Assembly: GCA_003024175.1 (NCBI GenBank) | Contig: MDYQ01000094.1 | Coordinates: forward strand, 1-64,000 | Length of the DNA: 64,000 nt | Source of the DNA: Planoprotostelium fungivorum | Taxonomy: Eukaryota; Evosea; Variosea; Cavosteliida; Cavosteliaceae | Direction of reading: 5' to 3' | Part shown: piece after piece, positions 11,800 to 21,207 of the stretch | Numbering within the stretch: position 1 is the stretch's first letter | Layout of the letters: each line of letters begins with the position of its first letter | Made by a program: the position numbers and the translations under genes | The notes under the pieces: generated by a model | Told to the model about the DNA's origin: nothing | Databases searched by the model: none | Seen by the model: only the letters and a program-made list of their open reading frames with translations

Positions 11800-12360
11800 G
11801 GTACACCTGAGAGTCAGTAGCGAGATGAGCATACTCACCTGTAGCCCCTAACTAATGTTAGTGGAATACCCACCTAGAAGAATACCGCGAGGAGCTCCAC
11901 CTCATTGAGGAGAGAGTTTGGAGATAAGAGAATCATTTTGATTCTGTCCACCTGTATCACAATTCATGCGATGGAAAGAAGGGTCACCAATGTGTAGACC
12001 CAGTCCATAGGATCGTTCAGTTCCTTCTGTCGTTGAGATGACATTATAACGCTTTCACTCACGTGATCATCGACACCATCACAAGCAGCGGGAAGAGGAT
12101 GAGTTTCGTCCACGTCCATAGGATCAATTTTCGTTCCGTGAGGGTCACAGGAAGATACAGGGGGTAGCAGATTGGATACTACAATCAGACAGTGGTCACG
12201 TGCTTCAAATCGGGGGTAGGAGGGGGGCAAATCTGGAACACATCATCAGACATCGTGCGTCTGTAGGAGGAGATACTGCTTCCTGGTCGCATCACAGTTT
12301 CACCACAGGAGGAACAGAGAGTATAGATTTCCTCTCTCTCCTGATACCCGATTGCAAGAC
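11800..12360 (-). repeat. Dispersed repeat, copy B (partner 2680-3330)
   Basis: This same-orientation copy of 2680-3330 retains the GTACACCTGAGAG unit, the block GGAGATAAGAGAATCATTTTG, and the minus-strand coding stretch ending near 11964. One tandem unit of the start is missing compared with copy A. A minus-strand frame (12463-12185) runs into it and contains CHVRTC and CSSCG pairs, possibly a zinc ribbon, ahead of the shared part. The copy lies between the arms of the large inverted repeat. Confidence 0.75.
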
Positions 12361-12498
12361 ACGTTAAGGTTACCGCATCGGGACCGTCTCTGCAGGTCCT
12401 TACATGACATGGAGAAAGAAAAGAATACCAGAATTGTCTGGCTTTATCTGCATTATTGACCAATATTGGATGAGAAGCATCAAGAAGATAACTCAGGG

Positions 12499-13649
12499 AT
12501 GGAGGTTACACCTTTCCAATTCTGCTCTATGTTTGTCTAAGTTAACATCATACATGGGTTTGAGCCATGCCATGGCATTTTTAGATCCAACAGATTTTAT
12601 AGTCATTGTCACCCTGTATGACATCACTCTTGATACATATGAGGTTTTTTACCCTTGATAGAAATGCCGGAAGTATTGTATAAATGAGATATCAGTTGTC
12701 ACATATGGATACAGTCCAATATTTCCATAATGATCAGAGAAAATATCCAGACATATCATCCTGTTAATCAAGTCAACATCTCCATTGCACAATAAACTCA
12801 TACTTTAACTGGTCATACTCCACACCAATGGGCATCCAAATAGGTGTGCACACTCCATTGTCTCTTGATTTGTCTATAAAATTATCATGAGCTGGACATA
12901 GAAGAGTGCTATCCATGAGACTTTCAGCAGTAAACTCAAATTTCCAAAACCATGAGTCATTCAGACGAATGCACTTGAAGATGCGTATCATCTCATAAAT
13001 ATGCCTGCATTATTTCAGCTTTGTTTCTCAAATACTTTCACCAGCTCATATATACTTTTCTTTGCCTCTTCAAGAATTCTTCATGTACTCCGTCATCGTG
13101 AGGCGTGTAGATACATCGCTTAAGCCCTGTCTGTTCCTTCAGATTCTCAAGTTTGTGTGTTCATCTCACTTTCGCCTGTCATCTCATTGTATAATTCTAT
13201 TTCTTTGTGCATGTCCTTCCAGATCTTCTTGATGTCTCCATCTTGTCGATAAAATCCTACTTCTGATTTTCCAGTGCTGATACCAAACTCTAACTGCTCA
13301 GCCAAACTAGCAAAGCGCTCAAACATCAATCCAACTGAAATCTGTTATGTATAAAACCAAAGATCTTACTCACCTGCTGACCTGTGCACACAGAAAGAGT
13401 ACTCGTCATCTATCCAACCTCTCTCCTTCCATACGTTGTAATCTTCTTTCCACCCTTCTCTTTCCATCAGCCACCCAATCAGTTCTGGCTGCGTTCTTCG
13501 ATATCTTTGTATTTTATCTCACTCACCCTCTGTGAGGTGCGGTACCACAAACGACAGACAGCCCTACAGCTGATCATTACCCCACGGACTCCCACGAACT
13601 GAAAGATTTTCTCCAAGGTCTCCACTTCTGTTGAGGTGCTATCTTTCAT
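12499..13649 (-). pseudogene. F-box protein gene or decayed gene
   Basis: The minus-strand start at 13649 leads to VETLEKIFQFVG...SCRAVCRLWYRTSQ, a typical F-box (LP/ET-LxKIF-x(n)-RxVCxxWY). Downstream exons include FERFASLAEQLEFGI (13325), SWFWKFEFTAESLMDST (about 12945), DLINRMICLDIFSDHYG (about 12775) and a C-terminal piece with SYRVTMTIKSVGSKNAMAWL ending at a stop near 12499. The join near 12785 needs a one-base shift that no intron explains, so the gene may be broken. The C-terminal part is not recognised. The base composition is AT-richer than in the host genes beyond 20 kb, similar to the SAP remnant at 5.6-6.8 kb. Confidence 0.45.
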
Positions 13650-14026
13650 GGAATGACTCTCCGAGAGGCAATCCATCTACTCCAAAAGAAATGTTTCAGC
13701 CGGCTGGTGAAGAAGGACTCCCGAATGGGTCTTGCTTTTTTCCGAATACTCCGGTTTATTGTTTCTCCGCTACTCGATCAATCTCATTGAGCATCGACTT
13801 CTGCGGTGGAGGGAGAGAATCCAATGAGCAGTTGGATGCCAAGGGCACTGCAAATTGCCCCTGGCAACGCCTTCGCCCTTTTCTGACAGAAACCTCGCAC
13901 ATCAAAGAAAAATGGATTTCAGTCCACAGGCGAACACCAACCAGCAATACCTTTAGTATCGAACTTGAAGAGGTGTCATCTTGGTAGGTCATTTGCATTA
14001 TAATTGGATGACGATGTTCGCTAATA

Positions 14027-14126
14027 TTTGAATAGAATACTGGGGGTCAAAACGATTCGATTCAACACATATTGAACAGCCCTTCCTCTCTTTGGAAGAG
14101 ATCCCTCAAACAGATACACATTACTC
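14027..14126 (+). repeat. 100-bp segment with inverted copy at 17469-17568
   Basis: The bases from TTTGAATAGAATACTGGG to ACACATTACTC are found as reverse complement at 17469-17568 with one substitution seen. The inverse copy abuts, and shares 3 bp with, the right arm of the large inverted repeat. This segment lies just upstream of the small gene at 14206-14708. Confidence 0.9.
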
Positions 14127-14205
14127 TCTTATAGAGCTTCCCCAATCTCCGACTGTTTGGTCGCCTACTATTCACTGGACGACTATCCATTTGTCTCATT
14201 CTCAG

Positions 14206-14708
14206 AGATGGAAGATCAGAAGAACATCGACGTGAGTCTCTCCTTGGTGTCGTGGTATCGACTGACATGTTCCAGTCGAATGGTTGTATACATAAGCTGT
14301 CCTCAATCGTCGAGGCACTGTTGGAGTTTACAAGTTTGGAAGAGGGAAAGTAGGCATGATCAGTAACCTCCTCTCCCTCAGCAAGGAAACAGTGAAGGCA
14401 GCAATCGAACAGACACAAGCGGTAGAGAAGGTCGACTTAAATCGTGACGGTTTTGGGCCTCTCAACTTCCACGTGAGATGAGATGATGAGCTACATCCGC
14501 TGATAGACTCATTTCAAAGCATTCAACATCCTCCTTGATCCTCTGTGCGTGCCTTTGGGTCTTCTCGACGTTGAGTGGTGAGTAGTCTATCCCTCTCAAT
14601 CACTCATGAGACGATAGGTGGACCAATGGCTTTTGTATGAGATACGAGCCATCATGGCCAGAGAAAGGATGTGTGTTAAGACGTGGGCTCGAACGTTATC
14701 AGAGGTGA
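14206..14708 (+). CDS. Small unrecognised multi-exon gene
   Basis: Four exons chain in frame across GT-AG introns of 32-47 nt. MEDQKNID is followed by SIVEALLEFTSLEEGN, then KETVKAAIEQTQAVEKVDL, then FGPLNFHAFNILLDPLCVPL, then GLLDVEWWTNGFCMRYEPSW, ending LERYQR and a stop. Phase is kept at every join, which supports a real gene. The protein would be about 130 residues with amphipathic helices and one Pro/Leu-rich hydrophobic run. An open frame continues about 60 codons upstream of the chosen ATG, so the true start may be earlier. No family was recognised. Confidence 0.4.
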
Positions 14709-16228
14709 TGTGAAGAAAACAGATAGATTTTATTGGCAGTGAGTGAATTCATCTCATCCTTTTTTCTGACGTCACACAGATTTAATCTCGATACAACAAA
14801 ACCGTACAATGGTTTCCCTAAGATGGGAACAGAGGATTTATGGTGGCATCGAAATGACTTCTTGTTGACGATGAGCGTATCAATTGTTTGAGCCACAAAC
14901 AATAAATATATTGAATGTCATTTCGAACACCTTCGAGAAATTTAGTTAAACGCCACGTGACCAATAGATCCTGGTGAGAAAACTCGCCCCTTATCCTCGT
15001 GGATGAGCCTTGGACGAAGGCTTAATTTTGTACCACTGGAGCCATAGCAGGTGGTCAAGTGGTCGAAGCATAGTTCCACTGCCGCCATGGGACGATCTAC
15101 GTATCGCACCTCGAGTCAGACTTCCAACTCAACGACGGAAGCGGAACTTTACCAACTGTCTCTCTCACAGCACCCTACAAATACCTTGGTTTCTGCAGAC
15201 TCACAGAGGGGAAGAATTGCTATGATGCGGTAGAAATCGAGACGTCCGCTCGGTTCAAACCGTAGGCTCTATTTTCAAATTGTCGACGCGAGAGTTTCCG
15301 TGAAAAAATAGCGTCTTTTCAGCGAATGAATTCTCCCGATTCCGACAAACGGGAAGAGCGATATATATCTACAATGCTTATATTTTTCCACCGGTTCGAT
15401 GTTCTTTTATCGCATAACTTCTCTGTCGTGTCAATTACCAAGAAAAAGAGAACGAGAAAGGTGTTGAGGCAAAATGAAGGATGCACTGAAAATCAAGACC
15501 CATTATTCACTACATGTTAGACGTTTCTGTCTGAAGTGCTTATAGACGTCGCATAGCAAACTATCTGAATCAGCGCCTGTGATGAAGTGAACAACTAGCA
15601 CTTAACGTACAGCAGATATGGACGATAATCTTCTGTGACCAATCTACACTACATTTTATTCGTTCATTCCAGAGAAAGTCGACATCAACCTTTTTTTTTC
15701 GACCAAGGATCATTCTTCGAAAAGTAACTGAGGGATCTACAGCCATTCAGCTAAAGGAAGGTCGTTCATTCGGTGAATTACGTTTCTCAAGGCAGACCGA
15801 ACCCCCAAACTTCCTGATGCGTAATTCGCCACTGTAGTTTACAAAGCGGGTCCGTGGTGCGGGTCTAATTTTCCGTATGTTCCGACTATGGGGCTCGTAA
15901 CGGTAAAAGCTTGTTTTGTTTGAAGAATAGCTTTTGTACCGCTATTAGGACCCGGTCACGTGACCGGTGTCGGTTGACGGTTGGTGGAAACAGCATCTCG
16001 CAACAGTCCCTCCGAAGAGGAGGAGAGGGGTCAAAAGTTGGTGCGACGATATCGATGCCCAGGAAGGTTTTTGATGTCTGATCAGTCAGACAAGACAGGA
16101 GCAAGGCAGGCGGTCTACTGAATTTTATCGTTTCAGTTAACTCCATTTCAACCTCCATGATGGAGATGGGCTCAAAGATGAGATGCGGTTCCAAATTGCG
16201 ATTTTAATTCGATCTACAATTTCTAAAC
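14709..16228. other. Long gene-poor stretch
   Basis: No gene is supportable. Short frames only. A plus frame near 15050-15230 contains SNSTTEAELYQLS, which superficially recalls an RNase H motif but stands alone. The sequence 15650-16200 has no open frame over 103 codons. No tandem repeat or structured RNA was recognised. Confidence 0.4.
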
Positions 16229-16499
16229 TACAGTGCGCCTTAAGAAGAAAGCAGCACACGAAGCGAAGAAGTTTCGAGAGGCACGAAACAGAGCCACGTT
16301 AGCCGACTTCAAGAAGAAACTCTACCACTGGCATTCTACAAGTGTAAATGGTACACAACACCACATCACATCGGGAGCGCCTTCAAAAACAGCAGAAAGA
16401 GTCGAAACAGGTCTTGAAACAGCTAATACATCAGGAGCAAAAAAATAGCCCTGCCAGGGGTTCAATTTATTGTGCTCATTATTCCGCGTCCGCACACAG

Positions 16500-16945
16500 A
16501 GCCATGGACGCACAGTTGATTGAGGGTCTGGCCTCCACAGCGGAACCAGATGCCAGAAGAGTGGTCAGAGAGAGAATCATCGAAGAAGAGCGTCGCACTG
16601 CAGAGCGTGCCAGCCCAAGGTACGATCAGCTCGCATGCGATGGTATTTTGACATTTTCTCAGATGAGATGCACCTTGCCAAGCCGGACCGCGCTCACTAC
16701 CGTGCGTGGCTGAACACCACAAATTTCTCCATCAGTCGTGATGAGAAGGTGGCAAAGACAACATCTGGAAGATTCTGAACCACAACTTTGAATCAGCCAT
16801 CATACCGGGTAGAGATTCAACCGTCGACGAGACAATGCTCCCTTGGAACGGTTTTCATCCAATGATCGTTTACATCGAGGGTAAACCAGAGCCTGTAGGA
16901 TGGAAAGCAGTCACTATGACCGTGAAACTTAGTGTAGCGAGCCTT
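16500..16945 (+). pseudogene. piggyBac-type transposase remnant
   Basis: The plus strand at 16630-16740 reads RWYFDIFSDEMHLAKPD and RAWLNTTNFSISRDEKV. From 16745 a different frame reads NIWKILNHNFESAIIPGRD, then STVDETMLPWNG, then IEGKPEPVGWKAVTMTV. The VDE-M-x-x-W-x-G motif, followed by a GKPEPVG segment, matches the start of the piggyBac catalytic core (DDE_Tnp_1_7), where this Asp is the first catalytic residue. The frame change near 16745 and the absence of the remaining core show a decayed fragment. A basic frame upstream (16233-16448) may be its N-terminal part. No TTAA-flanked ends were located. Confidence 0.65.
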
Positions 16946-17468
16946 TGACGGAGATCATCAAGTATTTGTAACATGCAACCTTTCCATGTCTTGTTTCACT
17001 ATATTAGGCTATGGCAGTAATCAGGAGATCTGAATCGTGTACGATGCAAGAAGAGTAAGCATTGATGACCCACTAGTTTCCTTCTTGTTTGTTCTCATTT
17101 TCCAACGCAGCCGACAGCCAGTCGTGTCTGTTTCTTGTTTACGGGCTCAATTATTTGTATCACGAATGGTCTCACTAAAAGGTATCTTCACATCACCGAG
17201 GGAAGCCGAGATAGATCGTCAGATACTCTCAATCAGAGGCAAATTCATAACTCAGCCGTACTTTGTGTTCACTTGATTCTCTTTTATTTTGATGTGAGTC
17301 ATTCGTCTGAAATTTTACTCACTTTCGTCTCGATAGTCTTGTGACAGTGATCGCAGTTCTACTGATTGTGAATGGTCTTGTTCTCGTCTGATGTGAGTGC
17401 TCCGATGGTTCTGAATTTTTACAGGAAGAGTGAGAACGGATGTGTGCGATTCGTGGAGGAGACATCTT

Positions 17469-17568
17469 GAGTAATGTGTATCTGTTTGAGGGATCTCTTC
17501 CAAAGGGAGGAAGGGCTGTTCAATATGTGTTGAATCGAATCGTTTTGACCCCCAGTATTCTATTCAAA
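17469..17568 (-). repeat. Inverted copy of 14027-14126
   Basis: This is the reverse complement of 14027-14126 with one substitution. It overlaps the right arm of the large inverted repeat by 3 bp (17566-17568, AAA). It is part of a composite block (17469-19605) assembled from three separate source segments. Confidence 0.9.
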
Positions 17569-19564
17569 ATTTCCAAATTGAAGAAAACTGACGTAGAGGT
17601 ACGTGTCAAAATTTCTTATACTTTCTCGCCTTCGGACCAACCGGAAAAATCAAAACATTTTTTATAATTCTAATCATAGATAAATTCCCTACGGTTGTGA
17701 AATACACTGCGATAGAGGTATGGAGTGGGATAGATGCTTTTGATGTTGGCGGTGCTTTCAAAATAAGCCTGTGCGTAGTATTCAGACCATCCTCTCTTGA
17801 GTTGTATGAACCAGATCAACATCCTTCTCCCTTCTTCAGCCTCTTGACACAAGTGTGGGCATTGATGACAGACCCTCTGACTAGGTTTGATTGGCTCTTC
17901 CCTTACTAAAGTCATGTATGCCTGCTCAAAACATGCATCCAGATTCCAGGGGCATCCCATGCGGACCAGAGCTTGGGCTACGTCCACTAGATGCCTTTCT
18001 GACACTAGATCCATCAGATCCTCTCCCATGGGTACTCCAGCTGGTCCATAGATGTACTGATACACTTCCAGACTACTGCACTCCATATCTGTTTCGTATA
18101 TGGCACCCTCCATATGCCTGTTGGGAATGGGGGCTACTTTCTCATGGATGTACTTGAGAATCTCTGCTCTTCCATACGTGACAGTAAACTTGGTTTGACT
18201 ATATCCCCATTCCATCCTAAATCCATTCATCACTCTTCATCTATCTGTAATCTTCTGTCTCACCCCAATGAGATCATATATTGCACAACGTCTAATCGAT
18301 CCCTGATGATTGCTTCCAAGCATGCCTCGCCTAGGCTTCCCCGCACTCCCTTCTCCCTCACACGTTCCATCCAGTAGACTGGATCCTCCTCTTTCTTTGC
18401 AATTGCTGTGAAGATTCTCGTGTTGTCACAACTGTAAGGGCATCCCCTTTCTATCATCCACATATATGCACGGACGTCCTCGGCGTTATCTGTTTGTTCG
18501 ATGTCCAAAGTGTATCCTTTGCTAAGGAGATACTGAATGACCTCTATGCTTCCCTCTGTTGATGCAATCATCAGCAGTTTGTTGTCTTTCCAATGGAGAG
18601 ATGTATCTTCTGGGTACTTCTGAAACATGTAATCCAAGACATGTACTTGATTCTTTTCCACTGCATACAGCATGGGCATCTCTGTACTGCAGCCGTGATT
18701 GGCATAATCCCATATATCTGTGCGTCCAAGAGAGATGGCCACCTTTCCTAGCCTACAGGCTATAATCTTCCATTCATCCTGTTGTCATTGAGAGGAAGTT
18801 ATTCGTTGACCTGTCATTCACCTCTTTATTTTCCTTCCTCCTCTCAATCACTCTTTTGATAAGCTCAAACCCGTTCTCTCTCTTCATCAACTCCGTTACC
18901 TCAGCCTCGATATTGCTACAATACGTATTAACAGCTTCGCTGTCGCTGTAACCCGTTGGCTATACAGATTAGTCATCTCAGCACTGAGAAGTACTGACCT
19001 GTGGTTGATCTAAATAGAACGTTTGTCCTCTGGCCCACTTTGACAATATCTCCTCCTCGATGCAAGGGGCTCGCAGGTAGTCCATCCACCACTCTCTCAC
19101 ACATTCAGTGTTGCATGGAAAGATCAGCCACGTGTAAGAGTTGATGCCACGTCTTCTCAGTGCTTCTTGAGCTGCCTTGCTGAACTGTTGGCAACTGAAG
19201 GTGAGTGGAAGAAGCTCTCCCGAGTCGATGTATTCCAATGTGTTTTGTAAAACATCATCAGGCAAGGGACTAAGTTCTCTCAGGTATGTTTGATCTCCAT
19301 TGGTAGACATTGCTTTTCTTTGACGTTTAGGTAAAACATTTTCCGGTTGCATGAACACAAGATGGAACAAGGGTTGTTTCTGTTTCTGTTTCTGTTTCTG
19401 TTTATTTCCATAGCGGGTCGGAGCGTTAGTTTCTTCGAGTTTTCTTGGTTCATTTTTGGGACCAGAACGGACACTTAAAAAAATTTCGAATTTCGTGAGA
19501 TGAGATGATGACAATTCTTCGAGAATGTTATTATTAGATCATAGCGGCCATACACTGTGTAATG
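17566..19564 (-). repeat. Right arm of 1,999-bp inverted duplication
   Basis: This is the reverse complement of 9738-11736, equal in length. Its left edge meets the inverted 100-bp copy (17469-17568). Its right edge at 19564 is followed immediately by 41 bp identical in direct orientation to 9330-9370. The arm carries a complete second copy of the F-box/ankyrin-like gene. Confidence 0.95.
17670..19352 (-). CDS. F-box protein with ankyrin-like repeats (copy 2)
   Basis: This copy encodes the same protein as 9950-11632, with the same introns and no visible substitution in any exon. The F-box (LSPLPDDVL) is at about residues 20-65 after the first Met, and ankyrin-like helices follow. Because the duplicated arm begins only about 190 bp upstream of the first ATG, it may carry only a short promoter. 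Its upstream neighbour on the plus strand is the chimeric frame at 19565. Both copies look intact, so either or both could be expressed. A collapsed assembly artefact is possible but would not explain the extra junction segments. Confidence 0.7.
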
Positions 19565-19996
19565 GACGCATCGATTTCACTCTCGGAAGGGGCCCCTACC
19601 ATCTTTGGAAGGAAGATATTCCATTGTTTCATTCAGAAAAATTCTGAGGGCTCAGTGGTAAGTCCATCTATCACTGCTTGGTATGACGATGAGATAATGG
19701 AATTCCAGAGTTGCAGACCCCAACAGAAGTTTGCTTCTAAATGGGAGAAATGCAAGACCCCAGGCAAGCTTGGACAGTCCGCCAAAAGGAGGGTCCGAGA
19801 CGTTGTCGATACGCCCATCTCTAAGGGACCCATCAGAGGAGCTGATCTTCACCCACCAACACCCTTTGCTATCAGTACTCCCATCTCCAAGGGACCGGTC
19901 AGAGTAGCTGATCTTCACCCTCCAACACCCTTTGCTATCAGTACTCCCATCGAGTGTGATCATGTGTTAAGAGATTTATCCATTACCTCAATGTGA
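19565..19996 (+). CDS. Chimeric frame with 66-bp tandem repeat
   Basis: The frame opens with DASISLSEGAPTIF, copied from the gene at 8542-9768 (source 9330-9370), then continues with unrelated sequence (WYDDEIMEFQ, KTPGKLGQSAKRRVRD). It ends in a tandem repeat with protein unit TPISKGP-x-R-x-ADLHPPTPFAIS. An in-frame ATG (19563-19565) is created at the junction by the last two bases of the arm plus the first base of the copied segment. Whether it is transcribed is unknown. It could be an accidental open frame, since the minus strand is also open here. Confidence 0.3.
   Translation, partial: DASISLSEGAPTIFGRKIFHCFIQKNSEGSVVSPSITAWYDDEIMEFQSCRPQQKFASKWEKCKTPGKLGQSAKRRVRDVVDTPISKGPIRGADLHPPTPFAISTPISKGPVRVADLHPPTPFAISTPIECDHVLRDLSITSM
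19811..19950. repeat. 66-bp tandem repeat, 2.1 copies
   Basis: Units start at 19811, 19877 and 19943 (AC[GT]CCCATC). The first two are about 90% identical and the third is only begun. The unit length is a multiple of three and keeps one open frame. Confidence 0.85.
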
Positions 19997-20006
19997 TTTT
20001 GCGCAT

Positions 20007-20990
20007 TTGAGGGATATTGGTTACGTTCTATTTCTCGTCAGAAGGGCAGACATGAAGAACGAATCATATATTCACCTCTATACTTTTCGTTTTATAGACT
20101 CACTTGAAGCTCTTGATCGTCAAGAGGCCTTTCTTGATCTGCGCTCAATACGAGACCTTCTCTCCGTTGCTTTCGCTGTACTCAATGCCTCCCTCCGCTC
20201 TTCTCTTCCAACTGAACTTGAAATTCTCGGCACTACTATCTCCCCCTTACTTCTTTCTCTCACCTTGTTCGGTCTCTTCCTCCGAATCAAGAGATACTGT
20301 CTTGCGGCTCTCTTCCTCTTCCTCTTCCTCTTTCTCTCTCTCGGTTGCTTTCTCTTCCTCGTCCTCTTCCTCTTCTTCGTCCTCGTCCTCTTTCTGGTCT
20401 CCTTTCTGTTCTTCCTCTTCCTCTTCTTCCTCTCAGACATTGACACACCCAACGCCACCCGCATCTACGGCGTTGACAGTGATATCGATAGCTGTATGAA
20501 TGTCACCTGGATCCAGTGGGCCTACAATGTGAACAATCCTGGCAACAGCAGCTATGTCATCTCACTCCAAGTCGGATTCAATCCCGATGAGGCCAGCCTC
20601 AGCCACTCCTTCTACGTCACCATCCCCCTCTCCAAACCTTTCAACTCACAGACAGACACGAGTCCTCAGTGCGCTTACCGTTCAGATCCCAATTCAGCTT
20701 GGACTGTCGACGGCAGCTGCACGGCTCCCTCCTTTGTCTTCCATGAGGACACATCTGTGCAAGTCACTGCTACAGAATTTATGGTTGGTTCTTCCTCCAC
20801 TTCTGGTCAAACAACCTCTCCAGACAACGGTTCAAACAGCGGTGGCGGTGTCAGCCCCCTGGTCAAAGTGATCGCTGGTGTAGTCATCGGACTCATCGTC
20901 TTTGGCGTCATCGGAGCCATCATCACCTGCGTGGTCGTCAAGAGGAATAGGCTAGAAGAGCCTCAACTCAGGGCAACACAATCGAGATGA
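20007..20990 (+). CDS. Single-pass membrane protein with extracellular domain
   Basis: The reliable part is 20437-20990: an extracellular-looking domain (SCMNVTWIQWAYNVNNPGNS, SHSFYVTIPLSKPFNS) with four Cys and several N-glycosylation sequons, then a Ser/Thr/Gly linker, a membrane helix (VIAGVVIGLIVFGVIGAII) and a short basic tail (KRNRLEEPQ). This is a type I topology. Bases 20300-20436 are a long CTCTTCCT polypyrimidine run ending TCTCAG, which looks like a 3' splice site. The Leu/Phe-rich stretch it would encode is therefore probably intron, and the first exon with the signal peptide lies further upstream (20007-20300) or is unrecognised. No family was identified. Confidence 0.5.
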   Translation: MRDIGYVLFLVRRADMKNESYIHLYTFRFIDSLEALDRQEAFLDLRSIRDLLSVAFAVLNASLRSSLPTELEILGTTISPLLLSLTLFGLFLRIKRYCLAALFLFLFLFLSLGCFLFLVLFLFFVLVLFLVSFLFFLFLFFLSDIDTPNATRIYGVDSDIDSCMNVTWIQWAYNVNNPGNSSYVISLQVGFNPDEASLSHSFYVTIPLSKPFNSQTDTSPQCAYRSDPNSAWTVDGSCTAPSFVFHEDTSVQVTATEFMVGSSSTSGQTTSPDNGSNSGGGVSPLVKVIAGVVIGLIVFGVIGAIITCVVVKRNRLEEPQLRATQSR

Positions 20991-21207
20991 ACGTTTGAAA
21001 TTACTGAATAGATCGATGATCTCATCCTTGTGTTTTGTTATTCGACTCAGATATAATCGGTGCTTCTTTATGATCGATTCAGTAGAACATTCCCCGTGCC
21101 TCTTCCTCGGCCTTCTTTCTCTCTCTCTCATTCGACTCTTGGACTTGATTGGACTTGACGAATCCCGACGCATATTTGGGCTGTGGTGGTTATTCCACAG
21201 AGATCCA

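Noticed and set aside
15050-15233. Possible RNase H motif (STTEAE) of a retroelement
   Set aside because: Six residues in an isolated 60-codon frame with no reverse transcriptase, integrase or terminal repeats nearby.
20120-20464. Lys/Arg-rich minus frame opposite the membrane-protein gene
   Set aside because: It is the complement of a CTCTTCCTC tract and has no conserved content.
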